Shown here one piece after another: positions 7,727-15,307 of a stretch of DNA of 64,000 nt (positions are counted from its first letter, which is position 1; each line of letters starts with the position of its first letter). The translations under genes were made by a program, and so were the position numbers. The notes under the pieces were generated by a model that was not told the origin of the DNA, did no database searches, and saw only the letters and a program-made list of their open reading frames with translations. Source of the DNA: Actinophytocola xinjiangensis (GTDB taxonomy: Bacteria; Actinomycetota; Actinomycetes; Mycobacteriales; Pseudonocardiaceae); contig NZ_MSIF01000026.1 of NCBI RefSeq assembly GCF_001921215.1, forward strand, positions 1-64,000, given 5' to 3'.

Positions 7727-8754
7727 CAGCGGCCACCGAACAGGTAGGCGCGGCGACGCAGCAGGACGATGAACACCGGGACACCGACCAGCGCGGTGAT
7801 CGCCCCCAGGGGCAGTTCGCGGGGCGCGACCAGTGTCCGGGACACCAGGTCCACCCACACCATCAGCACACCGCCCACCAGCGGCGCCACCACCAACACC
7901 CGGCGGTGGCCGGCGCCGGTCACGATGCGCACCACGTGCGGGACCACCAGGCCGACGAAACCGATGGCGCCGCTGACCGCGACCATCGCCCCGGTCACCA
8001 GGGAGGTCAGCACGAACAGCCGGCCGCGCAGGCCGGCAGCGTCGACCCCGAGGCTCGCCGCGGTCTCGTCGCCCAGCGACAGCACGTCCAGTGGGCGGCT
8101 CAGCCGGCGCAGCACGACCAGTCCGATCAGGACGGTCAGGGCGACGACCGGGAGCACGCCCCAGGTCGCCGCGCCGAAACTGCCCATCGTCCAGTACAGG
8201 ACGGCGCTGGTCGCCTCGGCGTCCGGGACCAGGTAGATCAGCACGCTCAACAGGGCCTGGAAACCGAAGGCCATCGCCACCCCGGTCAGTACCAGCCGCA
8301 GCGGTGTCGTGCCGGCGCGCGACCGGGCCGCCAGGTGGACCAGGACCGAGGCCGCCAACGCGCCGAGGAACGCCCCGGCCGAGACGGCGTAGATGCCCAA
8401 CGCTCCCCACACGCCGAGGACGCTGACGCCGACCGCGCCGACCGAGGCCCCCGACGACACCCCCAGGATGAACGGGTCGGCGAGGGCGTTGCGTACCAGC
8501 GCCTGCACCGCCACCCCGACCGCCGCCAGCCCGCCGCCGACCACGGCCGCCAGCACCACCCGGGGTGCCCGGATCTGCCAGACGATCTGGTAGCTGGTCA
8601 CCTCGCCGGCGGCGATCTCCCCGCCGGTCACCGCGGCCCACAGGTACCGCGCGGTGTCCGCCGGCGCGACGGTCGCCGCGCCCAGTCCGATGGCCAGCAG
8701 CACCGACACCGCCAGCGCCACCACCAGCCCGGCGATCCGAACACCGCCAGCCAT
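7726..8754 (-). CDS. FecCD-family ABC transporter permease
   Basis: A 342-residue polytopic permease with about nine to ten hydrophobic helices. It has the FecCD hallmark 'ALADPFILGVSSGASVGA' and the coupling-region sequence 'GAIGFVGLVVPHVVR'. The ATG at 8754 is chosen because GGTGGAG lies seven bases upstream; a GTG four codons earlier would sit inside that ribosome-binding site. It is the first gene of the importer operon and is preceded by a Fur/Zur-like inverted repeat within 16-32 bp of the start. FecCD permeases work as homodimers with BtuD-like ATPases. Confidence 0.92.
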   Translation of the reverse strand: MAGGVRIAGLVVALAVSVLLAIGLGAATVAPADTARYLWAAVTGGEIAAGEVTSYQIVWQIRAPRVVLAAVVGGGLAAVGVAVQALVRNALADPFILGVSSGASVGAVGVSVLGVWGALGIYAVSAGAFLGALAASVLVHLAARSRAGTTPLRLVLTGVAMAFGFQALLSVLIYLVPDAEATSAVLYWTMGSFGAATWGVLPVVALTVLIGLVVLRRLSRPLDVLSLGDETAASLGVDAAGLRGRLFVLTSLVTGAMVAVSGAIGFVGLVVPHVVRIVTGAGHRRVLVVAPLVGGVLMVWVDLVSRTLVAPRELPLGAITALVGVPVFIVLLRRRAYLFGGR

Positions 8755-8769
8755 GATCAACTCCACCTA

Positions 8770-8786
8770 TTGGCAACGATTATCAA
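8770..8786 (-). promoter_or_regulatory. Fur/Zur-family-like operator before the FecCD operon
   Basis: The 17-mer TTGGCAACGATTATCAA fits TTGnnAAnnnTTnnCAA, an imperfect inverted repeat. Its 15-bp core (8771-8785) matches the actinobacterial Zur consensus TGAAAATGATTTTCA at 11 of 15 positions by my count, and also resembles the 7-1-7 Fur box. It sits directly upstream of the ribosome-binding site, where a bound repressor would block the promoter, and the minus-strand TGATAAT could itself be the -10. Which metalloregulator binds is not decided by sequence. Confidence 0.5.
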
Positions 8787-8887
8787 ATTCGACTGGACGT
8801 TAGCCGGCGACCCCCGACCCCGGCAAGCCCCCACCCGCCGGAAAACGTGGTGACGGTCGCGACACCCGACCGCTTTACTTCTCCGCC

Positions 8888-10048
8888 ATGGAGAACCTGC
8901 CCCCCGCACTGCGCGCACGGGTGCTCCGGCTCAACGCCGACCTGACACTGGAGGAACTCGACCCCGAGCCGGTCGTGTGGCTGGCCTGCGACCTGCTGGT
9001 CGCCGGGGCGGACACGCCGGCACTGTGCGAACTGGCCGGGGAGTCACCCACCGGCCTCACCCTGGCCGACGCCGAGCCGCTGGTTCGGCGGATGCTCACC
9101 GAACTCGGTGTCGAACCCGTCGACACGGTGCGGGCTCCCCGGATCGTGGCCCACGACATCGCCCGGCGGATGATCAGCGGAAGCCTGGCGCCCGAGGACG
9201 GCGCGGACGAACTGTGGAGCCTGTGGCCCTACCGCGACGACATGGCGGAGATCAGCGCACTCACCGGCCCACTGGAACGGTGGGAGGACACGCCGGCCGA
9301 ACACCGTGACGAGGACGCGCTGCGCGCCGAGCTGCTCGACGTCGCCGAACAGGTCATCCGCACTGTCGGGTGTTGGCCTGACAGCGCGAGCGGCGACGGG
9401 CCGTTACCGTCGCCGGGCACGGGTTCGGCGACGCACGAGGTGAGTTCGATCTACCAGCAGCAGTGGCCCGGCGGTTACGGCCCGCCGCCGCCGGCGTACC
9501 CGCCCCAGGGACCACCACCGGGACCACCGCCGGGACCACCGCCGTCGACCAGGCCGTTGACCGCGGCGAAGTGGACCACCTTCGGCATCGCGCTGTTGTT
9601 GTTGCCGTTGATGGGGTTGTGGGTGCGGCACGGGTACGACGTACTGGAGGACCTGCGCACGCTCTCCGCCCTCGCGGGCGCCGACTCCGGGGACGGCAAG
9701 GGACTCAAGGGCGGTGACGAGGCCATCGCCTGGTGGGAGTTCCTGGTCATCGTCGAGTGGGCGACGCTGGTCGCGGTGGTGCTGCTGGCGATCGTCGCGT
9801 TCGTCGCGGGGACCGGGAAGGCGTGGGCGCGGGGGGTGTGCACGTTCCTGCTGCTGTTCCCGATCGGCGTGATCATCTTCGGGGTGATCGACAGCGGGCC
9901 GGACGGCCTCTGGGGCGCGGCGTTCCTCGTCCCGTTCGGTGTGCTGTTCGCGCTGTGGTGGCGGCCGGCGACGACCAGGGCGATGCGGGTCAAGGCCAGG
10001 AAGAACCCGTGGCCGCACCACCAACAGCCGATGTACTACGGGCGATAG
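8888..10048 (+). CDS. Hypothetical protein: soluble domain, Pro-rich linker, four membrane segments
   Basis: A 386-residue protein in three parts. Residues 1-165 are a soluble acidic domain ('MENLPPALRARVLRLN...'). Residues about 195-220 are a Pro/Gly-rich linker made of GPPPGPPP repeats. The C-terminal part has four hydrophobic segments (near 'FGIALLLLPLMGLW', 'EFLVIVEWATLVAVVLLAIV', 'GVCTFLLLFPIGVIIFG' and 'WGAAFLVPFGVLFALWW'). The Pro-rich stretch followed by membrane helices is typical of a separate actinobacterial small membrane protein, so this may be a fusion of two neighbouring genes or, less likely, loss of a stop; a GTG near 9440 could start the second part. No clear ribosome-binding site precedes the ATG. 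Function unknown. Confidence 0.6.
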   Translation: MENLPPALRARVLRLNADLTLEELDPEPVVWLACDLLVAGADTPALCELAGESPTGLTLADAEPLVRRMLTELGVEPVDTVRAPRIVAHDIARRMISGSLAPEDGADELWSLWPYRDDMAEISALTGPLERWEDTPAEHRDEDALRAELLDVAEQVIRTVGCWPDSASGDGPLPSPGTGSATHEVSSIYQQQWPGGYGPPPPAYPPQGPPPGPPPGPPPSTRPLTAAKWTTFGIALLLLPLMGLWVRHGYDVLEDLRTLSALAGADSGDGKGLKGGDEAIAWWEFLVIVEWATLVAVVLLAIVAFVAGTGKAWARGVCTFLLLFPIGVIIFGVIDSGPDGLWGAAFLVPFGVLFALWWRPATTRAMRVKARKNPWPHHQQPMYYGR

Positions 10049-10785
10049 GACGGCAGGGTCCCGCGCGGCAGCGGGCCCTTGTTGCGCGTGCCGTTCGTGG
10101 TCTCCTCCCACGCGTGCGCCAGGATGCCGACGCTGCGGCTGAGCACGAACAGCCCGCGCGCCAGCGCCGGCGCGAACCCCAGCTCCGCGTAGATCACCGC
10201 CGTGGCACCGTCGATGTTCAGCGGGACCGGCGCGAGGCGGTCCTCGACCGCGCGCGCCGCCCGCAGGTACGCCCCGGTCACCACCCCGTCGGCGACGGCC
10301 GCGTCGACCAGGGCCAGCAGCGGGTCCCGGCGGGGGTCGACCGGATGGAAGCGGTGACCGAAACCCGGCACGTACCGGTGTCCGGCCACGACCCGCTCGA
10401 CGGCCTCGGCCAGCGGGGTCCCCGACCCGGTGGCCGTCACGATCCCGGTGAGCACCTCGACGCACTGCTCGCCGGCACCGCCGTGCACGTCGCCCAGGGC
10501 GTTCACGCCGGAGGCCATCGCGTTGTTCAGACCGACGCCACAGGTCGCGGTCATCCTGGCGACGGCGATCGACGGGGCCTGCGGGCCGTGGTCGACCGAG
10601 GCGACCAGCGCCGCCTCCAGCAGCGCCGCCTCACCGTCGGCGGGCAGCGCACCGCGCACCATCAGCCAGATCATCGACGTGAACCCGACCGTGCCGATCA
10701 GCTCCTGGACGGGGATCCCGCGCAGTTCCAGCACTCCGGGCGCCATCCGGGTGATGCCGGTGGCCCACCAGTCCTCGGGCGTCAC
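10036..10785 (-). CDS. Citryl-CoA lyase-like protein (citrate synthase family)
   Basis: A 249-residue member of the citrate synthase superfamily, short for a true citrate synthase (about 370-430) and closer to stand-alone citryl-CoA lyase-like proteins. Catalytic-type histidines are seen in 'LGDVHGGAGEQC' (H101) and 'PGFGHRFHP' (about H144), with an acidic residue in 'LNIDG'. Family members cleave or form citryl-CoA-like thioesters to oxaloacetate and acetyl-CoA. The GTG start overlaps the CoA-transferase stop (GTGA), so the transferase probably makes the CoA ester that this enzyme cleaves. The natural substrate might be another 3-hydroxy-3-carboxyacyl-CoA. Its 3' end overlaps the previous convergent gene by 13 bp. 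Confidence 0.75.
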   Translation of the reverse strand: MTPEDWWATGITRMAPGVLELRGIPVQELIGTVGFTSMIWLMVRGALPADGEAALLEAALVASVDHGPQAPSIAVARMTATCGVGLNNAMASGVNALGDVHGGAGEQCVEVLTGIVTATGSGTPLAEAVERVVAGHRYVPGFGHRFHPVDPRRDPLLALVDAAVADGVVTGAYLRAARAVEDRLAPVPLNIDGATAVIYAELGFAPALARGLFVLSRSVGILAHAWEETTNGTRNKGPLPRGTLPSYRP

Positions 10786-11956
10786 CGGCCGGCCCCCGTC
10801 CACCGGGTGACCAGGTCGGCGACCTGGTCGTTGTGCTCGCCGAGGACCGGCGCCGGACCGGTGGGCGCCAGCGGCTGACCGTCGACCAGCACGCCGTTGC
10901 CGCAGGTCCGGACCACCCGGGTGGCGTCGCCGGGGAACGGGACGTCGGTGAAGAAGCGGCGGTGGGCCAGCTGGCCGGATTCCACCGCCTCCGGCACCGA
11001 CAGGACCCTGGCCGCCGGAACCCCGGCCTCGGGCAGCAGCCGTTCCCACTCCCGGGCGGGGCGCGTGCGCAGCGCGCCGGTCAGCTCGGTGTCCAGCGCG
11101 TCCCGGTTGCGTTGGCGTGCCTCACGTTCGGCGAAACGAGGATCGGTCGTCAGGTCCTCGCGGCCCAGCAGCCGGCACAGCGTCTCGAACTGGGACTGGC
11201 GGTTGGCGGCGATGTTCAGCAGCCCGTCGGCGGTCTCGAACGTGCCCGACGGCGCGGCCGTCGCGTTCTGCCGGCCGGCCGGCACCGGGGTCACGCCACC
11301 GATCACGTGGTGGGACACCGTCCAGCCCATCGCCGAGACCGACGCCTCCAGCATCGACAGGTCCAGGAAGCAGCCCTGCCCGGTCCGTTCCCGGCCGGCG
11401 AGCGCCGAGGTGATCGACAGCGCCGCCATCAGGCCGCCGATCGTGTCGCAGACCGGGAAACCGACGCGCAGCGGCGCGGTGTCCTCGGTGCCGGTGACGC
11501 TCATCATCCCCGACAGGCCCTGGATGATCTGGTCGTAGGCCGGGGCCTGGCTGCTCGGGCCGGTCTGCCCGAACCCGGTGATGGCGCAGTAGACCAGCCG
11601 GGGGTTGATCGCGCGCAGCCGGTCGGCGTCGAACCCGAGGCGGCCCAGTACGCCCGCGCGGAAGTTCTCCACCAGCACGTCCGCGCCGCGCACCAGGTCG
11701 GTGAACACCGCGCGGTCCTCGTCGTCCTTGAGGTCGAGTTCGACCGACTTCTTGCCGGCGTTCTGGGCGAGGAACGACGCGCCGAGGCCGGCGTCGTTGA
11801 GCGCGGGGTCCGGGCCGAGCTGGCGGGCCAGGTCCCCCGAGCCAGGGCCTCGACCTTCACCACCTCGGCGCCGAAGAGCATCAGCTGGTAGGCGCAGTAC
11901 GGGCCGGCCAGCACGTTGGTCAGGTCCAGGACGCGGATCCCGTGCAGCGGCGCCAT
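10782..11956 (-). pseudogene. CaiB/BaiF CoA-transferase gene with a frameshift
   Basis: The N-terminus 'MAPLHGIRVLDLTNVLAG' (start 11956) and the long C-terminal part ('VRGADVLVENFRAG' onward) lie in different frames. Family proteins read VE-x-PGSGDLARQLG here; restoring one C in the run at about 11847-11852 (complement GAGGCCCCTGGCTCG) rejoins the frames as 'VEAPGSGDLARQLGPDPA', giving about 391 residues. So this is either a sequencing error or a recent single-base deletion. CaiB/BaiF enzymes transfer CoA between carboxylic acids. It lies 4 bp after the IclR gene and overlaps the citryl-CoA-lyase-like gene, implying one regulated unit for activation and cleavage of a di- or tricarboxylate. 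Confidence 0.85.
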
Positions 11957-11960
11957 GTCC

Positions 11961-12719
11961 TCAGCTCCCCGCCTGGCGGAACGGGTGGTCGAAGCCACGG
12001 CGGTGGAGCTGCCCGGCGGCCTCGGTGAGCGCGGCGGCGAACTCGGCGACCCGCTCGTCGGGGAACCGCACGCTCGGCCCGGACAGCGACAGCGCGGCGA
12101 TGACCGTGCCGGCGCGGCCCTGGACCGGGACGGCGACGGCCGACAGCCCGGCCTCGCGTTCGCCGTGGCTCACCGCCCAGCCGCGCGCGGCCGCCTCGTC
12201 GACCCCGGCGCGCAGGGTGGCGAGGTCGCCGTGCGGGGACGTCGCGGCGACCCTGGCCAGGTGCTCGTCGTCGGCGTCGGCGAGCAGGACCGTGGCCGCC
12301 GCGCCGCCCCACAGCGGCAGTTCGTCACCGATGCGCACCACGTGGCGCAGCGCCTGCTGGCTCTCCTGCTGGGCGACGCACACGCGGTGGACGTCGCGGC
12401 GGACGTAGAGGTTGACGGTCTCGCCGTGCCGTCGCGCCAGTTCGCGCATCAGCTCGGTGGCCTCCGGCGGGAGTTCCCAGCTGCCCCTGGCCAGGTGCGC
12501 CCAGCGCCACAGGCTCGGGCCGGCCAGGTAGCCGTGTGCGGTGGCCCAGAGCAGGCCGTTGCGTTCCAGGGTCTGCACGAGCCGGATGACGGTGGTCTTG
12601 GCCAGGCCGGTCTCGCGCACGATCTCGGCCACCGAGACCGCCGGCCGGGACTCGGTGAGCAGCCCCAGGATGTCGACGCAGCGCTGCACGCTGCGTACCC
12701 CGCTGTCGTCCGTGGTCAC
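11961..12719 (-). CDS. IclR-family transcriptional regulator
   Basis: A 252-residue regulator. The N-terminal winged helix covers about residues 5-65 ('VQRCVDILGLLTESRPAVSVAEIV' region with 'GLAKTTVIRLVQTLERNG' as recognition helix), and the effector-binding domain follows ('GETVNLYVRRDVHRVCV', 'GWAVSHGEREAGLSAVAVPV'). The GTG at 12719 gives the usual family length; upstream in-frame codons would add an atypical tail. It heads the minus-strand unit IclR, CoA-transferase, citryl-CoA-lyase-like, which it probably controls in response to the acid substrate, and it is divergent to the MFS gene, 88 bp away. Confidence 0.88.
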   Translation of the reverse strand: MTTDDSGVRSVQRCVDILGLLTESRPAVSVAEIVRETGLAKTTVIRLVQTLERNGLLWATAHGYLAGPSLWRWAHLARGSWELPPEATELMRELARRHGETVNLYVRRDVHRVCVAQQESQQALRHVVRIGDELPLWGGAAATVLLADADDEHLARVAATSPHGDLATLRAGVDEAAARGWAVSHGEREAGLSAVAVPVQGRAGTVIAALSLSGPSVRFPDERVAEFAAALTEAAGQLHRRGFDHPFRQAGS

Positions 12720-12807
12720 GGCGAGGACCCTAGACGAAGTCCGCACAACGGTCCAGATGTGCCACCCAGTGGTACGGGAGAATGGGGGCGACGCGCGGAG
12801 GTGACCG

Positions 12808-13971
12808 GTGGCCGGGTACGCGGCACTGCTGGCCCGGCCGGTGACCTGGTGGTGGCTGGCGGCCACGCTGTCCACCCGGCTGGCCGTGTGCACCGTCCCG
12901 CTCGCCTCGGTGTTCGCCGCCGGGCAGCACACCGGGTCCTACGCGTGGGGCGCGGTGCTCGCCGGTGCCTACGCGGCCGGTGAGGCGCTCGGCGCGCCGG
13001 TGATGGGCGCGCGGATCCAACGCCGCCCGCTGCGCCGGGAACTGTCGTGGGTCGCGGTCGCGGAGGCGCTCGCCCTGGCCGGTGTGGTGGCGTCGCTGCG
13101 ACTCGGGGTCCCGGCGGTGGCCGTGCCGCTCGCGGCGCTGGGCGGCGGTGTCGCCAGCGGGACCTTCGGTGGGCTGCGCACCCTGCTGGTGGCCGCCGCC
13201 CCCGGCGCGCGGGCCAACGCCCTGGCGCTGGACGTGATCGCGAACCAGCTCTGCCAGGTCGCCGGCCCCGCGCTGGCGGCCGCCGCCGTGGTGGCCGGCA
13301 GCGCCGACGCCGCCCTGCTGGCGGTGGCCGGGGCACTGCTGGCGACCGTGCCGGTCGCCACCCGCCTGCCGCCGGCCCTGCCCGGCGCGGACGGGCCACG
13401 ACCGGGACCCCGGCGGCGGGTCCTGCGGTCGATCTGGCCCTCGGCGGTCGTGGTGACCGTCGTGCTGGCGGTGCAGGCGGCGGTCGAGGTGAGCCTGCCC
13501 GGGGTGCTGGAACGACGCGGCGGGCCACCGGAATGGGCCGGGATCGCGCTTTCCGCGTTGGCCGTGTCCAGTGTGGCCGGCAGTTTCCTCTACGGACTGC
13601 GACGCTGGGCCGGTCCCGCGCTGCTGCACACCCTGCTGCTGGCCTCGGTGTTCGGCGCGATCGTCGCGGCCGTCGGCGTGCTGGACTCGCCGGTGGCCAC
13701 GGTCGCGCTGGTCGGCTGCGCGGGGTTCTTCCAGGCCGCCGCCAGCACCGCCCGCAGCCTCACCGTGACCGACGCGCTGCCACCGGCTGACTGGTCAGCC
13801 GGTTTCTCGGTGCTCTACGCGTGGGGCGCGGTCGGGTTCACCGTGGCCAGCGCGGCCGGCGCGCTGTTCCTCGCCACCGGCGACCCGGCCGTGCTGCTCA
13901 CCGCACTGGGCGCCGGCGCCTGCCTGACCTTCGCGTTCACCGGCTGGGCCGAGCGGCGGTTCACGTCCTGA
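12808..13971 (+). CDS. MFS transporter
   Basis: A 387-residue integral membrane protein with about twelve hydrophobic segments, consistent with the major facilitator superfamily. A conserved-loop-like segment 'GARIQRRPLRRELSWV' follows helix 2-3. The GTG start has GGAGG seven to eight bases upstream (near 12795). It is divergent to the IclR gene and convergent with a MarR gene, overlapping it by 11 bp at the 3' end. It could import the organic acid handled by neighbouring enzymes or export an inhibitory intermediate; sequence alone does not separate these. Confidence 0.8.
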   Translation: MAGYAALLARPVTWWWLAATLSTRLAVCTVPLASVFAAGQHTGSYAWGAVLAGAYAAGEALGAPVMGARIQRRPLRRELSWVAVAEALALAGVVASLRLGVPAVAVPLAALGGGVASGTFGGLRTLLVAAAPGARANALALDVIANQLCQVAGPALAAAAVVAGSADAALLAVAGALLATVPVATRLPPALPGADGPRPGPRRRVLRSIWPSAVVVTVVLAVQAAVEVSLPGVLERRGGPPEWAGIALSALAVSSVAGSFLYGLRRWAGPALLHTLLLASVFGAIVAAVGVLDSPVATVALVGCAGFFQAAASTARSLTVTDALPPADWSAGFSVLYAWGAVGFTVASAAGALFLATGDPAVLLTALGAGACLTFAFTGWAERRFTS

Positions 13972-14521
13972 CGGTGTCGCCCCGGCGGCGGGTGTCGCGG
14001 TCCCGGCGTTGGGACAGCAGGCGTTCCTGGTTGGGGGCGAGCAGGTTGGCGAGCAGGGCGCCGAGGTCCTCGACGCCCTGCTGGTCGAGGGTGGTCAGCA
14101 TGTCCTCGGCCAGCTCGTCCTCGGCGAGTTGGGAACGCTGGCACAGTTTCGCGCCGGCGGCCGTCAACCGCAGCACCACCGCGCGGCGGTCGTTCGGATT
14201 CGGTTCGCGCACCAGCAGGTCGCGGCGGACCAACGCCTCCAGGGTCTCGGAGATGGCCGGCGGCGTGATGCCGAAGAACTGCGCGAGGTCGCGAGCGGAG
14301 GACACGCCGGCGTTGACGTGCTTGAGGATGCGCATCTGCCGGTAGCTCAGGTCCAGCTTGTGCAGCGACAGCTCCTCCAGCCGCACGATGACCTGCGCCA
14401 ACTGCACGAGCCGCCGGCCGATCAGCACCCGTTCCGGCTCGTCGCCGGTGATGACCGCGACCGACCACGCGTCACGGGTGCCGGGGGCCGCGTCGCCGTT
14501 GCGAGAACTCACACCGATCAC
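13961..14521 (-). CDS. MarR-family transcriptional regulator
   Basis: A 186-residue regulator with the MarR winged helix: 'LSYRQMRILKHVNAG' (about residues 58-72), recognition helix 'ITPPAISETLEALVRRDLL', and the wing 'REPNPNDRRAVVLRLT'. The N- and C-terminal helices provide dimerisation. The GTG start overlaps the stop of the upstream crotonase gene (GTGA), making it the last gene of the long minus-strand operon running from 19862. MarR proteins of catabolic clusters usually respond to aromatic acids or their CoA esters, so it is a candidate regulator of this island. Confidence 0.88.
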   Translation of the reverse strand: MIGVSSRNGDAAPGTRDAWSVAVITGDEPERVLIGRRLVQLAQVIVRLEELSLHKLDLSYRQMRILKHVNAGVSSARDLAQFFGITPPAISETLEALVRRDLLVREPNPNDRRAVVLRLTAAGAKLCQRSQLAEDELAEDMLTTLDQQGVEDLGALLANLLAPNQERLLSQRRDRDTRRRGDTVRT

Positions 14522-15306
14522 CTAACCACAGCGGGGCCGGTGGGCGCCGAGCCGTCCGGCCAGCTCCCGTGTGCGCCAAGGCCTTCCAGCGCGAGGCCGG
14601 CGGTGAGGTCCGCGCGCAGCGACCGGCGCAGCGAGCCGGTGATCGCCGCGCGGGCGTAGCGCAGCGTCGTGTCGGGCTGGCGGGCCAGGTCGCGGGCGTG
14701 CTCCCAGGCCCGGTCCAGGACCGTGCCGTGCGGCAGGATCTCGTTCACCACACCGAGGTCGAGCGCCTGCGCGGCGGAGATCCGCTGGCCGGTCAGCAGG
14801 AAGTAGCGGCCCCGGTTGGGGCCCAGCAGCAGCGGCCAGACCACGTGCACGCCGTCGCCGGGGACCGCGCCGGCCCTGAAGTGCGGCGAGTCGGCGAACT
14901 CGGCCCGGTCGCTGGCCAGCACGATGTCGCTGAGCAGGCCGATCTCGGCGTGCACCCGCGCCGGGCCGTTGAGCACGCCGATCACCGGGACCTCGATGTC
15001 CAGCAGGTTGAGCAGCAGCCGGTGCCCGTTGTGGAAGATCCGGCTCCACAGCTCGGGGGTCATCGTGCCGACCCAGCTGTCGTCCAGGCCCGAGATGAAC
15101 CGGTCACCGGCGCCGGTGATGATCACGACCCGGTTGTCCCGGTCGGCGGCGACGTCGGCGAAGCAGTGCCCCAGCTCGGAGTGCGGGCCGTCGCCCCAGC
15201 GCAGCGGGCCACCGTCGCTGTGCAGGGTCAGTTCCAGGATGCCGTCCTCGCGGCGCATCCGGACGTGCCGGTAGGCGTCGGCGTACTGCTCGAAGGGAAC
15301 CTTCAC
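14518..15306 (-). CDS. Enoyl-CoA hydratase/isomerase family protein
   Basis: A 262-residue crotonase-fold protein. Oxyanion-hole-like motifs are 'ITGAGDRFISGLDDSW' and 'IGVLNGPARVHAEIGLLSD', the latter replacing the usual GGG/AGG loop with RVHAEI, so catalysis may differ from classical hydratases. The usual catalytic Glu region reads 'DSPHFRAGAVPGDGVHV', without the common GE motif. The GTG start lies just before the stop of the fused CoA-transferase gene. It probably hydrates, isomerises or hydrolyses a CoA ester in the pathway encoded by the operon. The unusual active-site loops leave the precise reaction open. Confidence 0.8.
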   Translation of the reverse strand: MKVPFEQYADAYRHVRMRREDGILELTLHSDGGPLRWGDGPHSELGHCFADVAADRDNRVVIITGAGDRFISGLDDSWVGTMTPELWSRIFHNGHRLLLNLLDIEVPVIGVLNGPARVHAEIGLLSDIVLASDRAEFADSPHFRAGAVPGDGVHVVWPLLLGPNRGRYFLLTGQRISAAQALDLGVVNEILPHGTVLDRAWEHARDLARQPDTTLRYARAAITGSLRRSLRADLTAGLALEGLGAHGSWPDGSAPTGPAVVR

Positions 15307-15307
15307 G

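Noticed and set aside
8755-8887. Cobalamin riboswitch before the FecCD operon
   Set aside because: The leader between the operator and start codon is under 20 bases; there is no room for a riboswitch and no B12-box-like sequence was seen.
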